DNA of 64,000 bases from Streptomyces sp. NRRL S-350 (GCF_000719705.1 NZ_JOHO01000039.1:1-64000); one strand, 5' to 3'. Positions 38,573 through 48,263 are shown, numbered from the stretch's first letter. Program-made: numbers and translations. Notes: generated from the letters alone by a model not told the origin.

Positions 38573-39412
38573 ATGGCGAACTTCACCGCCGCGGACGTCA
38601 AGAAGCTCCGTGAGCTCACCGGCGCCGGCATGATGGACTGCAAGAAGGCCCTGGACGAGGCCGAGGGCAACGTCGAGAAGGCCGTCGAGCTCCTGCGCAT
38701 CAAGGGCCAGAAGGGCGTTGCCAAGCGCGAGGGCCGTGACGCCTCCAATGGCGCCGTCGCCGCGCTGATCGCCGAGGACAAGAAGTCCGGCGTGCTGGTC
38801 GAGCTGAACTGCGAGACCGACTTCGTCGCCAAGGGTGACAACTTCGTCAAGGTCGCCGACGCGATCGCCGCCCACGTGGCCAAGTCCGCCCCGGCCGACC
38901 TGGACGCCGCCCTGGCTTCCGAGATCGAGGCCGGCAAGACCGTCCAGCAGTTCGTGGACGAGGCCAACGCCACCCTGGGCGAGAAGATCGTCTTCCGTCG
39001 CTTCGCCCGGTTCGACGGTGAGGGCTTCGTCGCCGTCTACCTCCACAAGACCAGCCCCGACCTGCCGCCGGCCGTCGGCGTCCTGGTCGAGCTGGACAAG
39101 GAGAACGCCGAGGTCGCCAAGGACGTCGCGCAGCACATCGCCGCCTTCGCGCCGAAGTACCTGTCCCGCGAGGAGATCCCGGCCGAGGAGCTCGACAACG
39201 AGCGCCGCGTCGCCGAGGCCACCGCCCGCGAGGAGGGCAAGCCGGAGGCCGCCCTGCCGAAGATCGTCGAGGGTCGCGTCACGGGCTTCGTGAAGGAGAA
39301 CTCCGTCCTGGAGCAGGCCTTCGCGAAGGACAACAAGAAGACCGTCGCCAAGGTCCTCGAGGAGAACGGCGTCGCCCTCAAGCGCTTCGCCCGCTTCCGC
39401 GTCGGCGCCTGA
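38573..39412 (+). CDS. tsf: Elongation factor Ts
   Basis: A 279-residue nucleotide-exchange factor for EF-Tu. Start NFTAADVKKLRELTGAGMMDCKKAL contains the EF-Tu-contacting N-terminal module. LVELNCETDFVAKGDNF and ERRVAEATAREEGKPEAALPKIVEGR follow in the usual order. The ATG has GAAGAG upstream. It lies 129 bp after rpsB, with the hairpin between, and 260 bp before pyrH. Confidence 0.97.
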   Translation: MANFTAADVKKLRELTGAGMMDCKKALDEAEGNVEKAVELLRIKGQKGVAKREGRDASNGAVAALIAEDKKSGVLVELNCETDFVAKGDNFVKVADAIAAHVAKSAPADLDAALASEIEAGKTVQQFVDEANATLGEKIVFRRFARFDGEGFVAVYLHKTSPDLPPAVGVLVELDKENAEVAKDVAQHIAAFAPKYLSREEIPAEELDNERRVAEATAREEGKPEAALPKIVEGRVTGFVKENSVLEQAFAKDNKKTVAKVLEENGVALKRFARFRVGA

Positions 39413-39418
39413 GCCACG

Positions 39419-39447
39419 TTCCACCTGGTCCCCGGTCCCTTTAGGCT
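39419..39447 (+). promoter_or_regulatory. Possible pyrH promoter
   Basis: TTCCAC (39419) - 17 bp - TAGGCT (39442) has acceptable actinobacterial spacing. It lies just after tsf and would give pyrH-frr-cdsA their own transcript with a leader of about 220 nt. A GC stem (CCCGCCC with GGGCGGG, about 39463-39480) follows. Confidence 0.35.
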
Positions 39448-39672
39448 GGGAACCGCCCCCGCCCGCTGACCGGGGCGGGAGGACGCCGAACGGGCTCACC
39501 CAGCGCCAACCGCCCACGGGCGGGCTCGCGTCGGCACCATGAACGACGAGGAGGCCATTGCCGTGCAGGACACCGAACCGGTTCCCGCGGCAGTGGCCTC
39601 CTCGCGTGTACGCGCAGGCGGGGCATCCGCACACCCGCGCCTGTGACCAGTAGGTGCAAAAAGGAGAAGTCC

Positions 39673-40437
39673 ATGCAGGAGACGCAGGAGACCGCGCAGG
39701 ACCCCGAAGCCGGCTCGCGCCGCCGGGTGCTGCTCAAGCTGTCCGGTGAAGCCTTCGCCGGTGGCGGCGGCCTCGGCGTCGACCCGGACGTCGTGCACGC
39801 GATCGCCCGGGAGATCGCCACGGTCGTCCGCGCCGGTACCGAGGTCGCGGTGGTCATCGGGGGCGGCAACTTCTTCCGGGGGGCCGAGCTTCAGGTCCGC
39901 GGCATGGACCGGGCCCGTTCCGACTACATGGGCATGCTCGGCACCGTCATGAACTGCCTGGCGCTGCAGGACTTCCTGGTCAAGGAGGGCATCGAGACCC
40001 GGGTCCAGACCGCGATCACCATGGGTCAGGTCGCCGAGCCGTACCTGCCGCTGCGGGCCGTCCGGCACCTGGAGAAGGGCCGCGTGGTGATCTTCGGCGC
40101 CGGTATGGGCATGCCGTACTTCTCCACCGACACGACGGCCGTCCAGCGCGCGCTGGAGATCCACGCGGACGTCCTGCTGATGGGTAAGAACGGTGTGGAC
40201 GGCGTCTACGACTCCGACCCGCGGACCAACCCGGACGCGGTCAAGTTCGACGCGCTGGAGTACTCCGAGGTCATCGCCCGCGACCTCAAGGTCGCCGACC
40301 TCACCGCGATCACGCTGTGCAAGGACAACAACCTTCCGATGCTGGTCTTCGAACTGCTGGCGGAGGGCAATATCGCGCGTGCGGTGAAGAGTGAGAAGAT
40401 CGGCACACTCATCAGCCAGGATTCTGTCCGGGCCTGA
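39673..40437 (+). CDS. pyrH: UMP kinase
   Basis: A 254-residue hexameric UMP kinase (amino-acid-kinase fold) making [75 protein letters not shown] and [22 protein letters not shown] are family hallmarks, and the nucleotide-binding sites look complete. ATG at 39673 with AAGGAGAAG 6 bases upstream; the earlier in-frame ATG at 39643 lacks one. frr and cdsA follow on the same strand. Confidence 0.97.
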   Translation: MQETQETAQDPEAGSRRRVLLKLSGEAFAGGGGLGVDPDVVHAIAREIATVVRAGTEVAVVIGGGNFFRGAELQVRGMDRARSDYMGMLGTVMNCLALQDFLVKEGIETRVQTAITMGQVAEPYLPLRAVRHLEKGRVVIFGAGMGMPYFSTDTTAVQRALEIHADVLLMGKNGVDGVYDSDPRTNPDAVKFDALEYSEVIARDLKVADLTAITLCKDNNLPMLVFELLAEGNIARAVKSEKIGTLISQDSVRA

Positions 40438-40535
40438 GCAGCAACCAGCCGTACGGAACGGCGCGGGCGCCGCGACCGGCCACCGCGCCGACACCGGTCG
40501 GAACAACAGCAGATGAACCGGACAGGGAGACCACA

Positions 40536-41093
40536 GTGATCGAAGAGACCCTCCTCGAAGCCGAGGAGAAGATGGAGAAGGCCGTCGGCGTCGCCAAGGA
40601 CGACCTCGCGGCCATCCGCACGGGCCGCGCGCACCCGGCGATGTTCGCCAAGATCGTCGCGGAGTACTACGGCACCGTGACGCCGATCAACCAGCTGGCC
40701 TCGTTCTCGGTGCCGGAGCCCCGGATGGCGGTCGTCTCGCCGTTCGACAAGACCGCGCTGAAGGCCATCGAGCAGGCGATCCGCGACTCCGACCTGGGCG
40801 TCAACCCGTCGAACGACGGCTCCATCATCCGCGTGGTGCTGCCCGAGCTGACCGAGGAGCGCCGCCGGGAGTTCATCAAGATCGCCCGGACCAAGGGCGA
40901 GGACGCCAAGGTCTCGATCCGTTCGGTGCGCCGCAAGGCCAAGGACGCCATCGACAAGCTCGTCAAGGACGGCGAGGTCGGCGAGGACGACGGCCGCCGC
41001 GGCGAGAAGGAGCTCGACGACACCACGGCCAAGTACGTGGCCCAGGTCGACGAGCTGCTGAAGCACAAGGAATCCGAGCTGCTCGAGGTCTGA
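40536..41093 (+). CDS. frr: Ribosome recycling factor
   Basis: A 185-residue factor that, with EF-G, splits post-termination ribosomes. [34 protein letters not shown] and [32 protein letters not shown] are diagnostic. GTG start with GGGAGA. It follows pyrH by 98 bp. Its stop shares a base with the cdsA ATG (TGATG), so the two are translationally coupled. Confidence 0.97.
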   Translation: MIEETLLEAEEKMEKAVGVAKDDLAAIRTGRAHPAMFAKIVAEYYGTVTPINQLASFSVPEPRMAVVSPFDKTALKAIEQAIRDSDLGVNPSNDGSIIRVVLPELTEERRREFIKIARTKGEDAKVSIRSVRRKAKDAIDKLVKDGEVGEDDGRRGEKELDDTTAKYVAQVDELLKHKESELLEV

Positions 41094-42670
41094 TGAACGA
41101 CGCCCCTGACGCCCCTGGCTACTGGGGCCCGTCCGACCAGCAGTTCCAGCCGTACCGCCCGGCGCCGCAGCCCGAGGCACCCCGTACCCCGGCCCACCCG
41201 GCGCCGGGATACGGGGCGCAGTCGGCGCCGCTCCCGGGACACCCGGGACACCCGGGACACCCGGGACACCCGGGACACCCGGGACACCAGGGACACCAGG
41301 GCGGCCACGGCGTGTCCCCGGGCGCGCCGGGCGCGCCGGGCGCGCCCGACGCGCAGGGCACCGGCCCGGGGCGTCACGGCCTCCGTTCGGATCACTCGCA
41401 GCAGCCTCCGGTGTACTGGGGCGGCGACGCGGAGGAGACTCAGGTCATGCCTCCCGTACCGGCCGACCCCGGCCCGCCTCCCGGTGTGCCCGGACCCGGT
41501 CGGTCGGCCGCGCGCCATGCCGCCGCGGCCCCCGGTCGGTCCGCGGCCGGCGGCCCGGGCGACCCCGCGGCGGAGCCGGCCCGGGAGGCCGGCCGACTGA
41601 GCGGTCCGCTGTTCCGGGACGAGCAGCCCGAGTCGGCGCCGTCCGGCGTGACGGAGACGGTCGTGCTCCGCGCGATATCGCCCGATGCCGCCCCCGCCCC
41701 CGCTCACGGCGCCCCGCCGCACCCGGGGGCACCGGTGCATCCCGGGCCGCCGCCCAGCCACCCGGCGGCCGGACAGCCCCGCTTCGTGCCGTCGTCCCAT
41801 CCAGGGCAGGAGACACCCGTGGCCGCCCAGCCCGATCCGCAGCCGCAGCCGCCAAAGCAGCGCGGCGGCCGTAACCTCCAGGCCGCCATAGGCGTGGGGG
41901 CCGGCCTCGGCGTGGTGATCATCGCCTCGCTGTTCGTGGTGAAGGCGCTGTTCCTGGTCGTCGTGATGGCCGCGGTCGCCGTCGGCGTCTGGGAGCTGAC
42001 CAGTCGGCTCGCCGAGCGCAAGCAGATCAAGGCGCCGCTGGTCCCGTTGGTCGTGGGCGGCATCGCCATGGTCGCGACCGGCTACTGGTCCGGGATCCAG
42101 TGGGCTGCGGCCTCGTTGGCGCTGACCGGGCTGGCGGTGATGGTCTGGCGGATGTTCGAGCCGCCGGAGGACTACCTGCGGGACATGACGGCGGGCGTGT
42201 TCACCGCCTTCTACGTGCCGTTCCTGGCCACTTTCGTGGCGATGATGCTGGCGTCCGACGACGGTGCGCAGCGGATCGTGCTCTTCCTGATCGTCACGAT
42301 CTGCAGCGACACCGGCGCCTACGCGGTGGGCTACAAGTTCGGCCGCACCAAGCTGGCGCCGACGATCAGTCCGGGCAAGACCCGTGAGGGCCTGGCCGGC
42401 GGCATCGCGCTGTCGATGCTCGCGGGCGCCCTGCTGATGCAGCTGATCATCGACGACGGCACCTGGTGGCAGGGGCTGATCCTGGGCGGCTGCGCGGCGG
42501 TCACCGCGACTCTGGGCGACCTGGGAGAGTCGATGATCAAGCGCGACCTCGGGATCAAGGACATGGGCACGCTGCTGCCCGGCCACGGCGGGATCATGGA
42601 CCGGCTGGACTCGCTCCTGCCGACCGCCCCGGTGGTCTGGCTGCTGCTGGCGGCCTTCGTCGGGACCTGA
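41093..42670 (+). CDS. cdsA: Phosphatidate cytidylyltransferase CdsA with a long disordered head
   Basis: A 525-residue integral membrane enzyme making CDP-diacylglycerol, precursor of cardiolipin, PI and PE. The enzymatic half (from about residue 262) has about eight membrane helices ([38 protein letters not shown], etc.) and ends with the CDP-signature [20 protein letters not shown] plus MDRLDS. The first 260 residues are Pro/Gly/Ala/His-rich and disordered, including a perfect GHP repeat encoded by tandem 9-mers. The head is far longer than in most families, where CdsA is 260-300 residues. ATG overlaps the frr stop. Confidence 0.94.
   Translation: MNDAPDAPGYWGPSDQQFQPYRPAPQPEAPRTPAHPAPGYGAQSAPLPGHPGHPGHPGHPGHPGHQGHQGGHGVSPGAPGAPGAPDAQGTGPGRHGLRSDHSQQPPVYWGGDAEETQVMPPVPADPGPPPGVPGPGRSAARHAAAAPGRSAAGGPGDPAAEPAREAGRLSGPLFRDEQPESAPSGVTETVVLRAISPDAAPAPAHGAPPHPGAPVHPGPPPSHPAAGQPRFVPSSHPGQETPVAAQPDPQPQPPKQRGGRNLQAAIGVGAGLGVVIIASLFVVKALFLVVVMAAVAVGVWELTSRLAERKQIKAPLVPLVVGGIAMVATGYWSGIQWAAASLALTGLAVMVWRMFEPPEDYLRDMTAGVFTAFYVPFLATFVAMMLASDDGAQRIVLFLIVTICSDTGAYAVGYKFGRTKLAPTISPGKTREGLAGGIALSMLAGALLMQLIIDDGTWWQGLILGGCAAVTATLGDLGESMIKRDLGIKDMGTLLPGHGGIMDRLDSLLPTAPVVWLLLAAFVGT
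41234..41298 (+). repeat. Perfect 9-bp tandem repeat ACACCCGGG in cdsA
   Basis: Five identical GGACACCCG-type units followed by two near copies with CAG encode (PGHPGH)n then QGHQGHQ. In-frame slippage would change only repeat number. Confidence 0.92.
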
Positions 42671-42685
42671 TCCGCGGGCACGGCG

Positions 42686-42718
42686 GAGGGCCCCGGACGC
42701 CTGGCGTCCGGGGCCCTC
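42686..42718 (+). terminator. Terminator between cdsA and rlmN
   Basis: GAGGGCCCCGGACGC pairs perfectly with GCGTCCGGGGCCCTC around a CTG loop (15 bp), 16 bp after cdsA. No T tract, but strength and position argue for a terminator of the rpsB-to-cdsA block. Confidence 0.85.
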
Positions 42719-42743
42719 GCGCGTCTGCGACACTGGAACAACC

Positions 42744-43844
42744 ATGCCTAAGCCCGGAGAACTCACCTTTGTCGCGCCGCGCGGCGCCAAGCCCCCGCGA
42801 CACCTCGCCGACCTGAGCCCCGCCGAGCGCAAGGAGGCCGTCGCCGAGCTGGGCGAGCAGCCGTTCCGCGCCAAGCAGCTCTCGAACCACTACTTCGGCC
42901 GGATGTCGAACGACCCGGCGGGCTGGACGGACATCCCCGCCGCCAGCCGGGAGAAGCTCACCGGGAGCCTGCTGCCGGAGCTGATGTCGGTGGTGCGGCA
43001 CGTCTCCTGCGACGAGGACACCACCCGCAAGACGCTCTGGAAGCTCTTCGACGGCACCCTGGTGGAGTCCGTGCTCATGCGCTACCCGGACCGGGTGACC
43101 ATGTGCATCAGCTCGCAGGCCGGCTGCGGCATGAACTGCCCGTTCTGCGCCACGGGCCAGGCAGGGCTGACCCGCAACCTCTCCACTGCCGAGATCGTCG
43201 AGCAGATCGCCGCCGGGATGCGTGCGCTGAAGGCCGGGGAGATCCCGGGCGGCGAGGCCCGGCTGTCCAACGTGGTCTTCATGGGCATGGGCGAGCCGCT
43301 GGCCAACTACAACCGGGTGCTGGCCGCGATCCGCCGACTGACCGATCCGGCGCCGGACGGCTTCGGCCTGTCCCAGCGCGGCATCACCGTCTCCACCGTC
43401 GGCCTCGTCCCGGCGATGCACCGCTTCGCCGACGAGGGCCTCAGCTGCCGCCTCGCGCTGTCGCTGCACGCCCCGGACGACGAGCTCCGCGACGAGCTGG
43501 TGCCGGTGAACACCCGGTGGAAGGTCGACGAGGTGCTGGACGCGGCCTGGAACTACGCGGAGAAGTCCGGTCGCCGGATCTCCATCGAGTACGCGCTGAT
43601 CAAGGACATCAACGACCAGGCCTGGCGGGCCGACCTGCTGGGCCGGCTGATCAAGAACCACCGGGTGCACGTCAACCTGATCCCGCTGAACCCGACGCCG
43701 GGTTCCAAGTGGACCGCCTCCCGGCCCGAGGACGAGCGCGAGTTCGTCCGGCGGCTCCAGTCGCACGGGGTGCCGACGACCGTCCGCGACACCCGCGGCC
43801 AGGAGATCGACGGCGCCTGCGGCCAGCTCGCCGCGGCGGGCTAG
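42744..43844 (+). CDS. rlmN: Dual-specificity RNA methyltransferase RlmN
   Basis: A 366-residue radical-SAM enzyme making m2A2503 in 23S rRNA and m2A37 in tRNA. The CxxxCxxC cluster ligands are in [20 protein letters not shown], followed by [14 protein letters not shown] and the C-terminal EIDGACGQL holding the catalytic Cys. An N-terminal accessory domain ([26 protein letters not shown]) is present. The ATG at 42744 has no clear Shine-Dalgarno but follows the cdsA terminator closely. Confidence 0.96.
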   Translation: MPKPGELTFVAPRGAKPPRHLADLSPAERKEAVAELGEQPFRAKQLSNHYFGRMSNDPAGWTDIPAASREKLTGSLLPELMSVVRHVSCDEDTTRKTLWKLFDGTLVESVLMRYPDRVTMCISSQAGCGMNCPFCATGQAGLTRNLSTAEIVEQIAAGMRALKAGEIPGGEARLSNVVFMGMGEPLANYNRVLAAIRRLTDPAPDGFGLSQRGITVSTVGLVPAMHRFADEGLSCRLALSLHAPDDELRDELVPVNTRWKVDEVLDAAWNYAEKSGRRISIEYALIKDINDQAWRADLLGRLIKNHRVHVNLIPLNPTPGSKWTASRPEDEREFVRRLQSHGVPTTVRDTRGQEIDGACGQLAAAG

Positions 43845-43917
43845 CAGAGGCGGTAGCGGATCGGCGGAAGGTCGGCGGAAAGCCGTCGGCAGCCGCGGTC
43901 CGTTCGGTGCCGGCGGG

Positions 43918-45069
43918 TCAGCGCAGCCCGGCGGCCGCCAGCGCGGCGGTCGCCCCGCCGGTCAGCAGCAGCGTGGTGCCGACCGCGAGGCCGCGCAGCG
44001 CGACGGCGCCGAACAGCAGCCGGGGCGAGGCACCGAGGCGCAGCAGCGCGTCGCTGACGTCCCGGCGGTCGGTACGGATCTCGGCCAGCCGGGCGATCAC
44101 CGCGGCGGTCGCGCACCCGATCACCAGACAGGCCTCGACGGCCGGCAGCGCGTCGGCGCTGCCGGGGGTGCCAATCCAGTAGCGGATGGTGGTGAGCACC
44201 AGCGCGACGGCGAGGGTGAGGACGGCCAGTGGCGCGCCGAGGCGCGGGGCCTGGGCGGTGAGTCCGCGTCCGGCCAGCAGCCGTAGCGGGGTGGGTCGGC
44301 CGAGGGCGAGCAGGCGTCCGGCCCAGGCCAGCAGCGGGCCGGTGAGCAGGGCGAGGCCCAGCGCGCCGGCCGCCCAGCCGCCGAGGGCGGCGGTGCTGGT
44401 GGTGCCGAGCCCGGCGGGGAGGTGGATCGGGCGGCCGTCGGCGGCGGCGCCGGGCCGCAGCGCGATGAGTTCGAGTGCGGCGCCGATCACGCCCAGTCCG
44501 ATCGGCAGCGCGATCCGCCAGACGCCGAAGCCGGTGCGGTGGCGGGTGCGGCCGCGGGGCAGGTGTTCGGTGGCGGGAACCGCGCAGGCGGCGGCGAGGC
44601 CGGCGGTGAGCGGGACGAGGGCGAGCAGGGTGACCGGTGCGGCGGCCGGCAGCGGTACGCCCATGCCGAGGTCGGGGCCGAGGGTGGGCCCGGCGATGTC
44701 GTTGCGCAGCACGAGGAAGACCAGCAGGGTGAGGACGCTGCCGAGGGTGCAGGCGAGGGCGACCTCGCCGGCGATCAGCGTCCGGATCCGGCGGGAGCCG
44801 GCCCCGGCGGCGGTGAGGCCGGCGATCCGTTCGGGCCGCCGGGCGGGCACCGAACGGGCGGCGACGGCCGCGAACCAGGCGACGGCGGCGAGCGGCGGCA
44901 GGCACCAGAGCAGCCGGACCAGTGGGTCGGCGCCACCGTGCGGGTCGCTCATCGCCCGGCCGAGGGAGCGCAGCAGGAAGGCGGCCACCACGGCGGCGGC
45001 CAGCGCGGTGAGCAGCCAGCGGCCGAAGTCGGGCACCCGGTAGCCCCGGGCCAGACGGAGATAGAACAC
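43918..45069 (-). CDS. Putative ABC transporter permease (FtsX/MacB-like)
   Basis: A 383-residue membrane protein with about eight hydrophobic segments (LLTALAAAVVAAFLLRSL, LVRLLWCLPPLAAVAWF, GEVALACTLGSVLTLLVFLV, and others to the C-terminal LAVGTTLLLTGGATAALAAAG). Long loops and lack of an EAA loop fit a lipid/peptide exporter rather than a solute importer. GTG start (45069), 27 bp after the ATPase stop on the same strand, so the two genes form one operon. Substrate is unknown. Confidence 0.7.
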   Translation of the reverse strand: MFYLRLARGYRVPDFGRWLLTALAAAVVAAFLLRSLGRAMSDPHGGADPLVRLLWCLPPLAAVAWFAAVAARSVPARRPERIAGLTAAGAGSRRIRTLIAGEVALACTLGSVLTLLVFLVLRNDIAGPTLGPDLGMGVPLPAAAPVTLLALVPLTAGLAAACAVPATEHLPRGRTRHRTGFGVWRIALPIGLGVIGAALELIALRPGAAADGRPIHLPAGLGTTSTAALGGWAAGALGLALLTGPLLAWAGRLLALGRPTPLRLLAGRGLTAQAPRLGAPLAVLTLAVALVLTTIRYWIGTPGSADALPAVEACLVIGCATAAVIARLAEIRTDRRDVSDALLRLGASPRLLFGAVALRGLAVGTTLLLTGGATAALAAAGLR

Positions 45070-45096
45070 GTCGACTCTTTCAGGGGCTCGGCGTCG

Positions 45097-45852
45097 TCAG
45101 CGGCGGGTGGCCGTGACGGCGGACGCTCCGGAGGCCCCGGACGCGACGGTGCCGCGCGGGACGGGGGCGGCGGGGGCGGTGAGCCGTCCGTCGACGAGGG
45201 CGACGGCGCGGTCCGCGAACCGGACGAGCTCGGGGTCGTGGGTGGCGAGGACGAGGGTGAGCTGGTGGGAGCGGGCCGCGCTGGTCAGTATCCGCAGGAC
45301 CTGGTCGGCGGCCTCGCGGTGCAGCGGGGCGGTGGGGTCGTCGGCGAAGACGACGGGCGGCAGCGGGGCCAGGGCGCGGGCGACGGCGACCCGTTGGCGC
45401 TGGCTCTGGACCAGTCGTTCGGGGCGCTGTCCGGCGAAGTCGCCGACGTCCAGGCGCTCCAGCCACTCGTCGGCGGCGGTGTATGCGGCCTTGTTGCCGG
45501 CCCCGGCGAGCAGCAGCGGCAGGGCGACGTTCTCCCGGGCGGTCAGTTCGGGGACGAGGTGGGGTTCGGAGCCGACGAAGCCGAAGCGGTCGCGGCGCAG
45601 CCGTTCGCGGCCGGCCCGGGTGAGGGTGTGCACGGGCGCGCTGTTGAACCAGACCTCGCCCTCGTCGACCGGGAGTTGGGCGGAGAGGCAGTCCAGCAGG
45701 GTGCTCTTGCCGGAGCCGCGCGGGCCGGTGACGGCGAGCACCTCGCCCTCACGGACGCCGAGCGAGATGCCGCGCAGGGCGGGGGTGCCGTGATGGGACT
45801 TGACGATCCCCCGGGCCCACAGCACGTCGTTGTCAGGCGGTGCCGCTGACAT
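45097..45852 (-). CDS. ABC transporter ATP-binding protein with degenerate catalytic motifs
   Basis: A 251-residue LolD/MacB-type ATPase by shape. Walker A GPRGSGKST is normal. The signature is [15 protein letters not shown], so LSGGQ has become LVQSQ. Walker B is VVFADDPTAPLH: the catalytic Glu after the Asp is Asp, and the following D-loop LD is LH. These changes predict weak or absent hydrolysis, or a subunit that regulates a partner. Low-complexity tail (SGASGASAVT). ATG start with GGAACCTC; the permease gene follows. Confidence 0.85.
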   Translation of the reverse strand: MSAAPPDNDVLWARGIVKSHHGTPALRGISLGVREGEVLAVTGPRGSGKSTLLDCLSAQLPVDEGEVWFNSAPVHTLTRAGRERLRRDRFGFVGSEPHLVPELTARENVALPLLLAGAGNKAAYTAADEWLERLDVGDFAGQRPERLVQSQRQRVAVARALAPLPPVVFADDPTAPLHREAADQVLRILTSAARSHQLTLVLATHDPELVRFADRAVALVDGRLTAPAAPVPRGTVASGASGASAVTATRR

Positions 45853-46031
45853 GAGGTTCCATCCTGGGTGGCCGCAGGGATATGACAGTCGTCAGATTAG
45901 AACGACCGGGGCGGGGCGCGGTTGCGGCGCACTGGTCCATCACGGGCAAATCACCCGCATTCAGGCATGTTTGGTCGTGCGACTGTGATGTTGTGGGTGC
46001 GGAGAGCCAGGACCGGGGCCGGGAGTGGGAG

Positions 46032-46074
46032 CGCCGAAGGGCGGCCCCGCGGGGAGCGGGGCCGCCCTTCGGCG
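46032..46074. terminator. Bidirectional terminator between ABC and aminotransferase regions
   Basis: CGCCGAAGGGCGGCCCCGC pairs perfectly with GCGGGGCCGCCCTTCGGCG around GGGGA (19 bp). It sits 27 bp downstream of the minus-strand aminotransferase gene at 46101 and acts on it. Confidence 0.88.
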
Positions 46075-46100
46075 GAGGGTGGGGAAGGAGGATCAGGTGG

Positions 46101-47495
46101 TCAGATCTTCGCCCACGCGTCGGTGAGGCTGGTCCGCAGGATCTGCTCGATCTCGTCGAAGGTCGACTGGTCGGAGATCAGCGGCGGGGCCAGCTGGATG
46201 ACCGGGTCGCCACGGTCGTCGGCGCGGCAGTACAGGCCATTGTCGAAGAGCGCCTTCGACAGGAAGCCGTAGAGCACGCGCTCGACCTCGTCGTCGTTGA
46301 ACGACTCCTTGGTGACCTTGTCCTTCACGAGCTCGATGCCGTAGAAGTACCCGTTGCCGCGGACGTCGCCGACGATCGGCAGGTCGCGCAGCTTGTCCAG
46401 GGTGCCCAGGAAGGCGGCCTCGTTGTCGAGGACCTTCTGGTTCAGGCCCTCGCGCTCGAAGATGTCGAGGTTGGCCAGCGCCACCGCGGAGGAGACCGGG
46501 TGGCCGCCGAAGGTGTAGCCGTGCAGGAAGGTGTTGTCGCCCTTGTAGAACGGCTCGGCCAGGCGGTCCGAGATGATCGTGGCGCCGATCGGGGAGTAGC
46601 CCGAGGTCATGCCCTTGGCGCAGGTGATCATGTCGGGCTGGTAGCCGAACTTGTCGGCGCCGAACATGGTGCCGAGGCGGCCGAAGGCGCAGATGACCTC
46701 GTCCGAGACCAGCAGCACGTCGTGGCGGTCGCAGATCTCGCGCAGGCGCTGGAAGTACCCGGGCGGCGGCGGGAAGCAGCCGCCGGCGTTCTGCACCGGC
46801 TCGACGAAGACGGCGGCGACGGTCTCGGCGCCCTCGTTGAGGATGGCCACCTCGATCTCGTCGGCGCACCAGCGGCCGTAGGCCTCGGGGTCGACGGTGC
46901 CGTCCGGGCCCTCCAGGAAGGCGGGGGCGCGGTAGATGTTGGTGTTCGGCGCCTTGTGGGTGCCCGGCACCAGCGGCTCGAACGGGGCCTTCAGCCCCGG
47001 CAGGCCGGTGATGGACAGGGCGCCCTGCGGGGTGCCGTGGTAGGCGACGGCGCGCGAGATGACCTTGTACTTGGTCGGCTTGCCGGTCAGCTTGAAGTAC
47101 TGCTTGGCGAGCTTCCAGGCGGTCTCGACGGCCTCGCCGCCACCGGTGGAGAAGAAGACCTTGTTCAGGTCGCCCGGGGCGTAGTGGGCCAGGCGCTCGG
47201 CCAGCTCGACGGCCTTCGGGTGGGCGTAGCTCCACACCGGGAAGAAGGCGAGCTCCTTGGCCTGCTTGGCGGCGGCCTCGGCGAGCTCCTCGCGGCCGTG
47301 GCCGGCCTGGACGACGAACAGGCCGGCGAGGCCGTCGAGGTACTTGCGGCCCTTGTCGTCCCAGACGTAGGTGCCCTCGCCCTTGACGATCGTCGGCACG
47401 GGGGAGTTCTCGTACGACGACATGCGGGTGAAGTGCATCCACAGGTGGTCGTAGGCGGTCTTGGAAAGGTCCTTCTGCGCCGGGTCGGCTGTCAT
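46101..47495 (-). CDS. PLP-dependent class III aminotransferase (putrescine/omega-amino acid type)
   Basis: A 464-residue fold-type I transaminase. FSTGGGEAVETAWKLAKQYF, SRAVAYHGTPQGALS and VLLVSDEVICAFGRLGTMF are present, and the PLP lysine is in ITCAKGMTSGYSPIG. Such enzymes transaminate diamines, beta-alanine or GABA, usually with pyruvate. It lies downstream of, and overlapping (ATGA), an Lrp/AsnC gene. The neighbouring GABA-aldehyde dehydrogenase across the promoter suggests diamine use, such as putrescine to 4-aminobutyraldehyde. Confidence 0.88.
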   Translation of the reverse strand: MTADPAQKDLSKTAYDHLWMHFTRMSSYENSPVPTIVKGEGTYVWDDKGRKYLDGLAGLFVVQAGHGREELAEAAAKQAKELAFFPVWSYAHPKAVELAERLAHYAPGDLNKVFFSTGGGEAVETAWKLAKQYFKLTGKPTKYKVISRAVAYHGTPQGALSITGLPGLKAPFEPLVPGTHKAPNTNIYRAPAFLEGPDGTVDPEAYGRWCADEIEVAILNEGAETVAAVFVEPVQNAGGCFPPPPGYFQRLREICDRHDVLLVSDEVICAFGRLGTMFGADKFGYQPDMITCAKGMTSGYSPIGATIISDRLAEPFYKGDNTFLHGYTFGGHPVSSAVALANLDIFEREGLNQKVLDNEAAFLGTLDKLRDLPIVGDVRGNGYFYGIELVKDKVTKESFNDDEVERVLYGFLSKALFDNGLYCRADDRGDPVIQLAPPLISDQSTFDEIEQILRTSLTDAWAKI

Positions 47496-47965
47496 CGGGT
47501 GCCCCAGGTGTAGGTCTGTTTCCGGAGCTTCAGGTAAACGAAGCTCTCGGTGCTCCGCACGCCGGGAAGCGCGCGGATGCGCTTGTTGATCAGTTCGAGC
47601 AGGTGCTCGTCGTCCTCGCAGACCAGTTCGGCCAGGAGGTCGAACGAGCCCGCGGTGCAGACGACGTAGTCGACCTCGTCGAGGGCGGCCAGCGCGTCGG
47701 CGACGGGCTCGATGTCGCCCTCGACCCGGATGCCGACCATCGCCTGGCGGGTGAAGCCGACGGTGAGCGGGTCCGTGACGGCGACGATCTGCATCACGCC
47801 TTGGTCGAGCAGCTTCTGGACGCGCTGCCGTACGGCTGCCTCGGACAGGCCGACGGCCTTGCCGATGGCGGCGTACGGGCGGCGCCCGTCCTCCTGGAGC
47901 TGCTCGATGATCGCCTTGGAGGCGGCGTCGAGGGGAACGCTGGCGTTCCGGTCGCGGTTGGCCAC
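47492..47965 (-). CDS. Lrp/AsnC-family transcriptional regulator
   Basis: A 157-residue feast/famine regulator. The HTH KAIIEQLQEDGRRPYAAIGKAVGLSEAAVRQRVQKL is standard, followed by a RAM/ACT-type effector domain (VGIRVEGDIEPVADALAALDEVDYVVCTAGSFD). The longer frame begins MFSKITTK upstream, but the GTG at 47965 fits the family start; the choice is uncertain. Its stop overlaps the aminotransferase ATG by ATGA, so they are co-translated. It is likely to regulate itself and the divergent aldehyde dehydrogenase, probably in response to amino acid or polyamine. Confidence 0.9.
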   Translation of the reverse strand: MANRDRNASVPLDAASKAIIEQLQEDGRRPYAAIGKAVGLSEAAVRQRVQKLLDQGVMQIVAVTDPLTVGFTRQAMVGIRVEGDIEPVADALAALDEVDYVVCTAGSFDLLAELVCEDDEHLLELINKRIRALPGVRSTESFVYLKLRKQTYTWGTR

Positions 47966-48073
47966 GCCGCCACTGTGCCTGATCGTTCTCGTGTTCGCAA
48001 GCGTGGATGCTGCTGATTTCGTCGTGATCTTGGAAAACACGTACGGATTTCATCGCCTACGCGTATGCGGCCT

Positions 48074-48102
48074 GTCGATAACGGCAGAAGTGCGGCTACC
48101 CT
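48074..48102 (+). promoter_or_regulatory. Candidate promoter of the first aldehyde dehydrogenase gene
   Basis: TCGATA - 17 bp - TACCCT (48097-48102) lies about 165 bp before the GTG at 48264. It is moderate at best, but the inverted repeat that follows it supports a promoter here. Confidence 0.3.
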
Positions 48103-48106
48103 GGCA

Positions 48107-48144
48107 CGGTACGCGCGTGGCCCCGGGGGATGCCGCGCGTACCG
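48107..48144. promoter_or_regulatory. 11-bp inverted repeat in the divergent Lrp/dehydrogenase promoter region
   Basis: CGGTACGCGCG and CGCGCGTACCG are perfect reverse complements separated by 16 bp. The position just past a possible promoter suggests an operator for the adjacent Lrp-type regulator or another factor. Confidence 0.5.
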
Positions 48145-48263
48145 CCACCAGTGGACCGTGCCGTTTCGGGCCCGGCCACTCGGCACCCTTCGTGCGTCGG
48201 ATCCGCCGACGTACCATGGCGCCGGAATCTGCAATGCCGCAGGCCCCGACCGAGGAGAGATCC

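Noticed and set aside
39539..39646. A 35-codon open frame (ATG at 39539) in the tsf-pyrH gap, possible leader peptide.
   Set aside because: No ribosome-binding site, and only about 74 percent GC at third positions, below the neighbours. Position would fit a leader but nothing else supports it.
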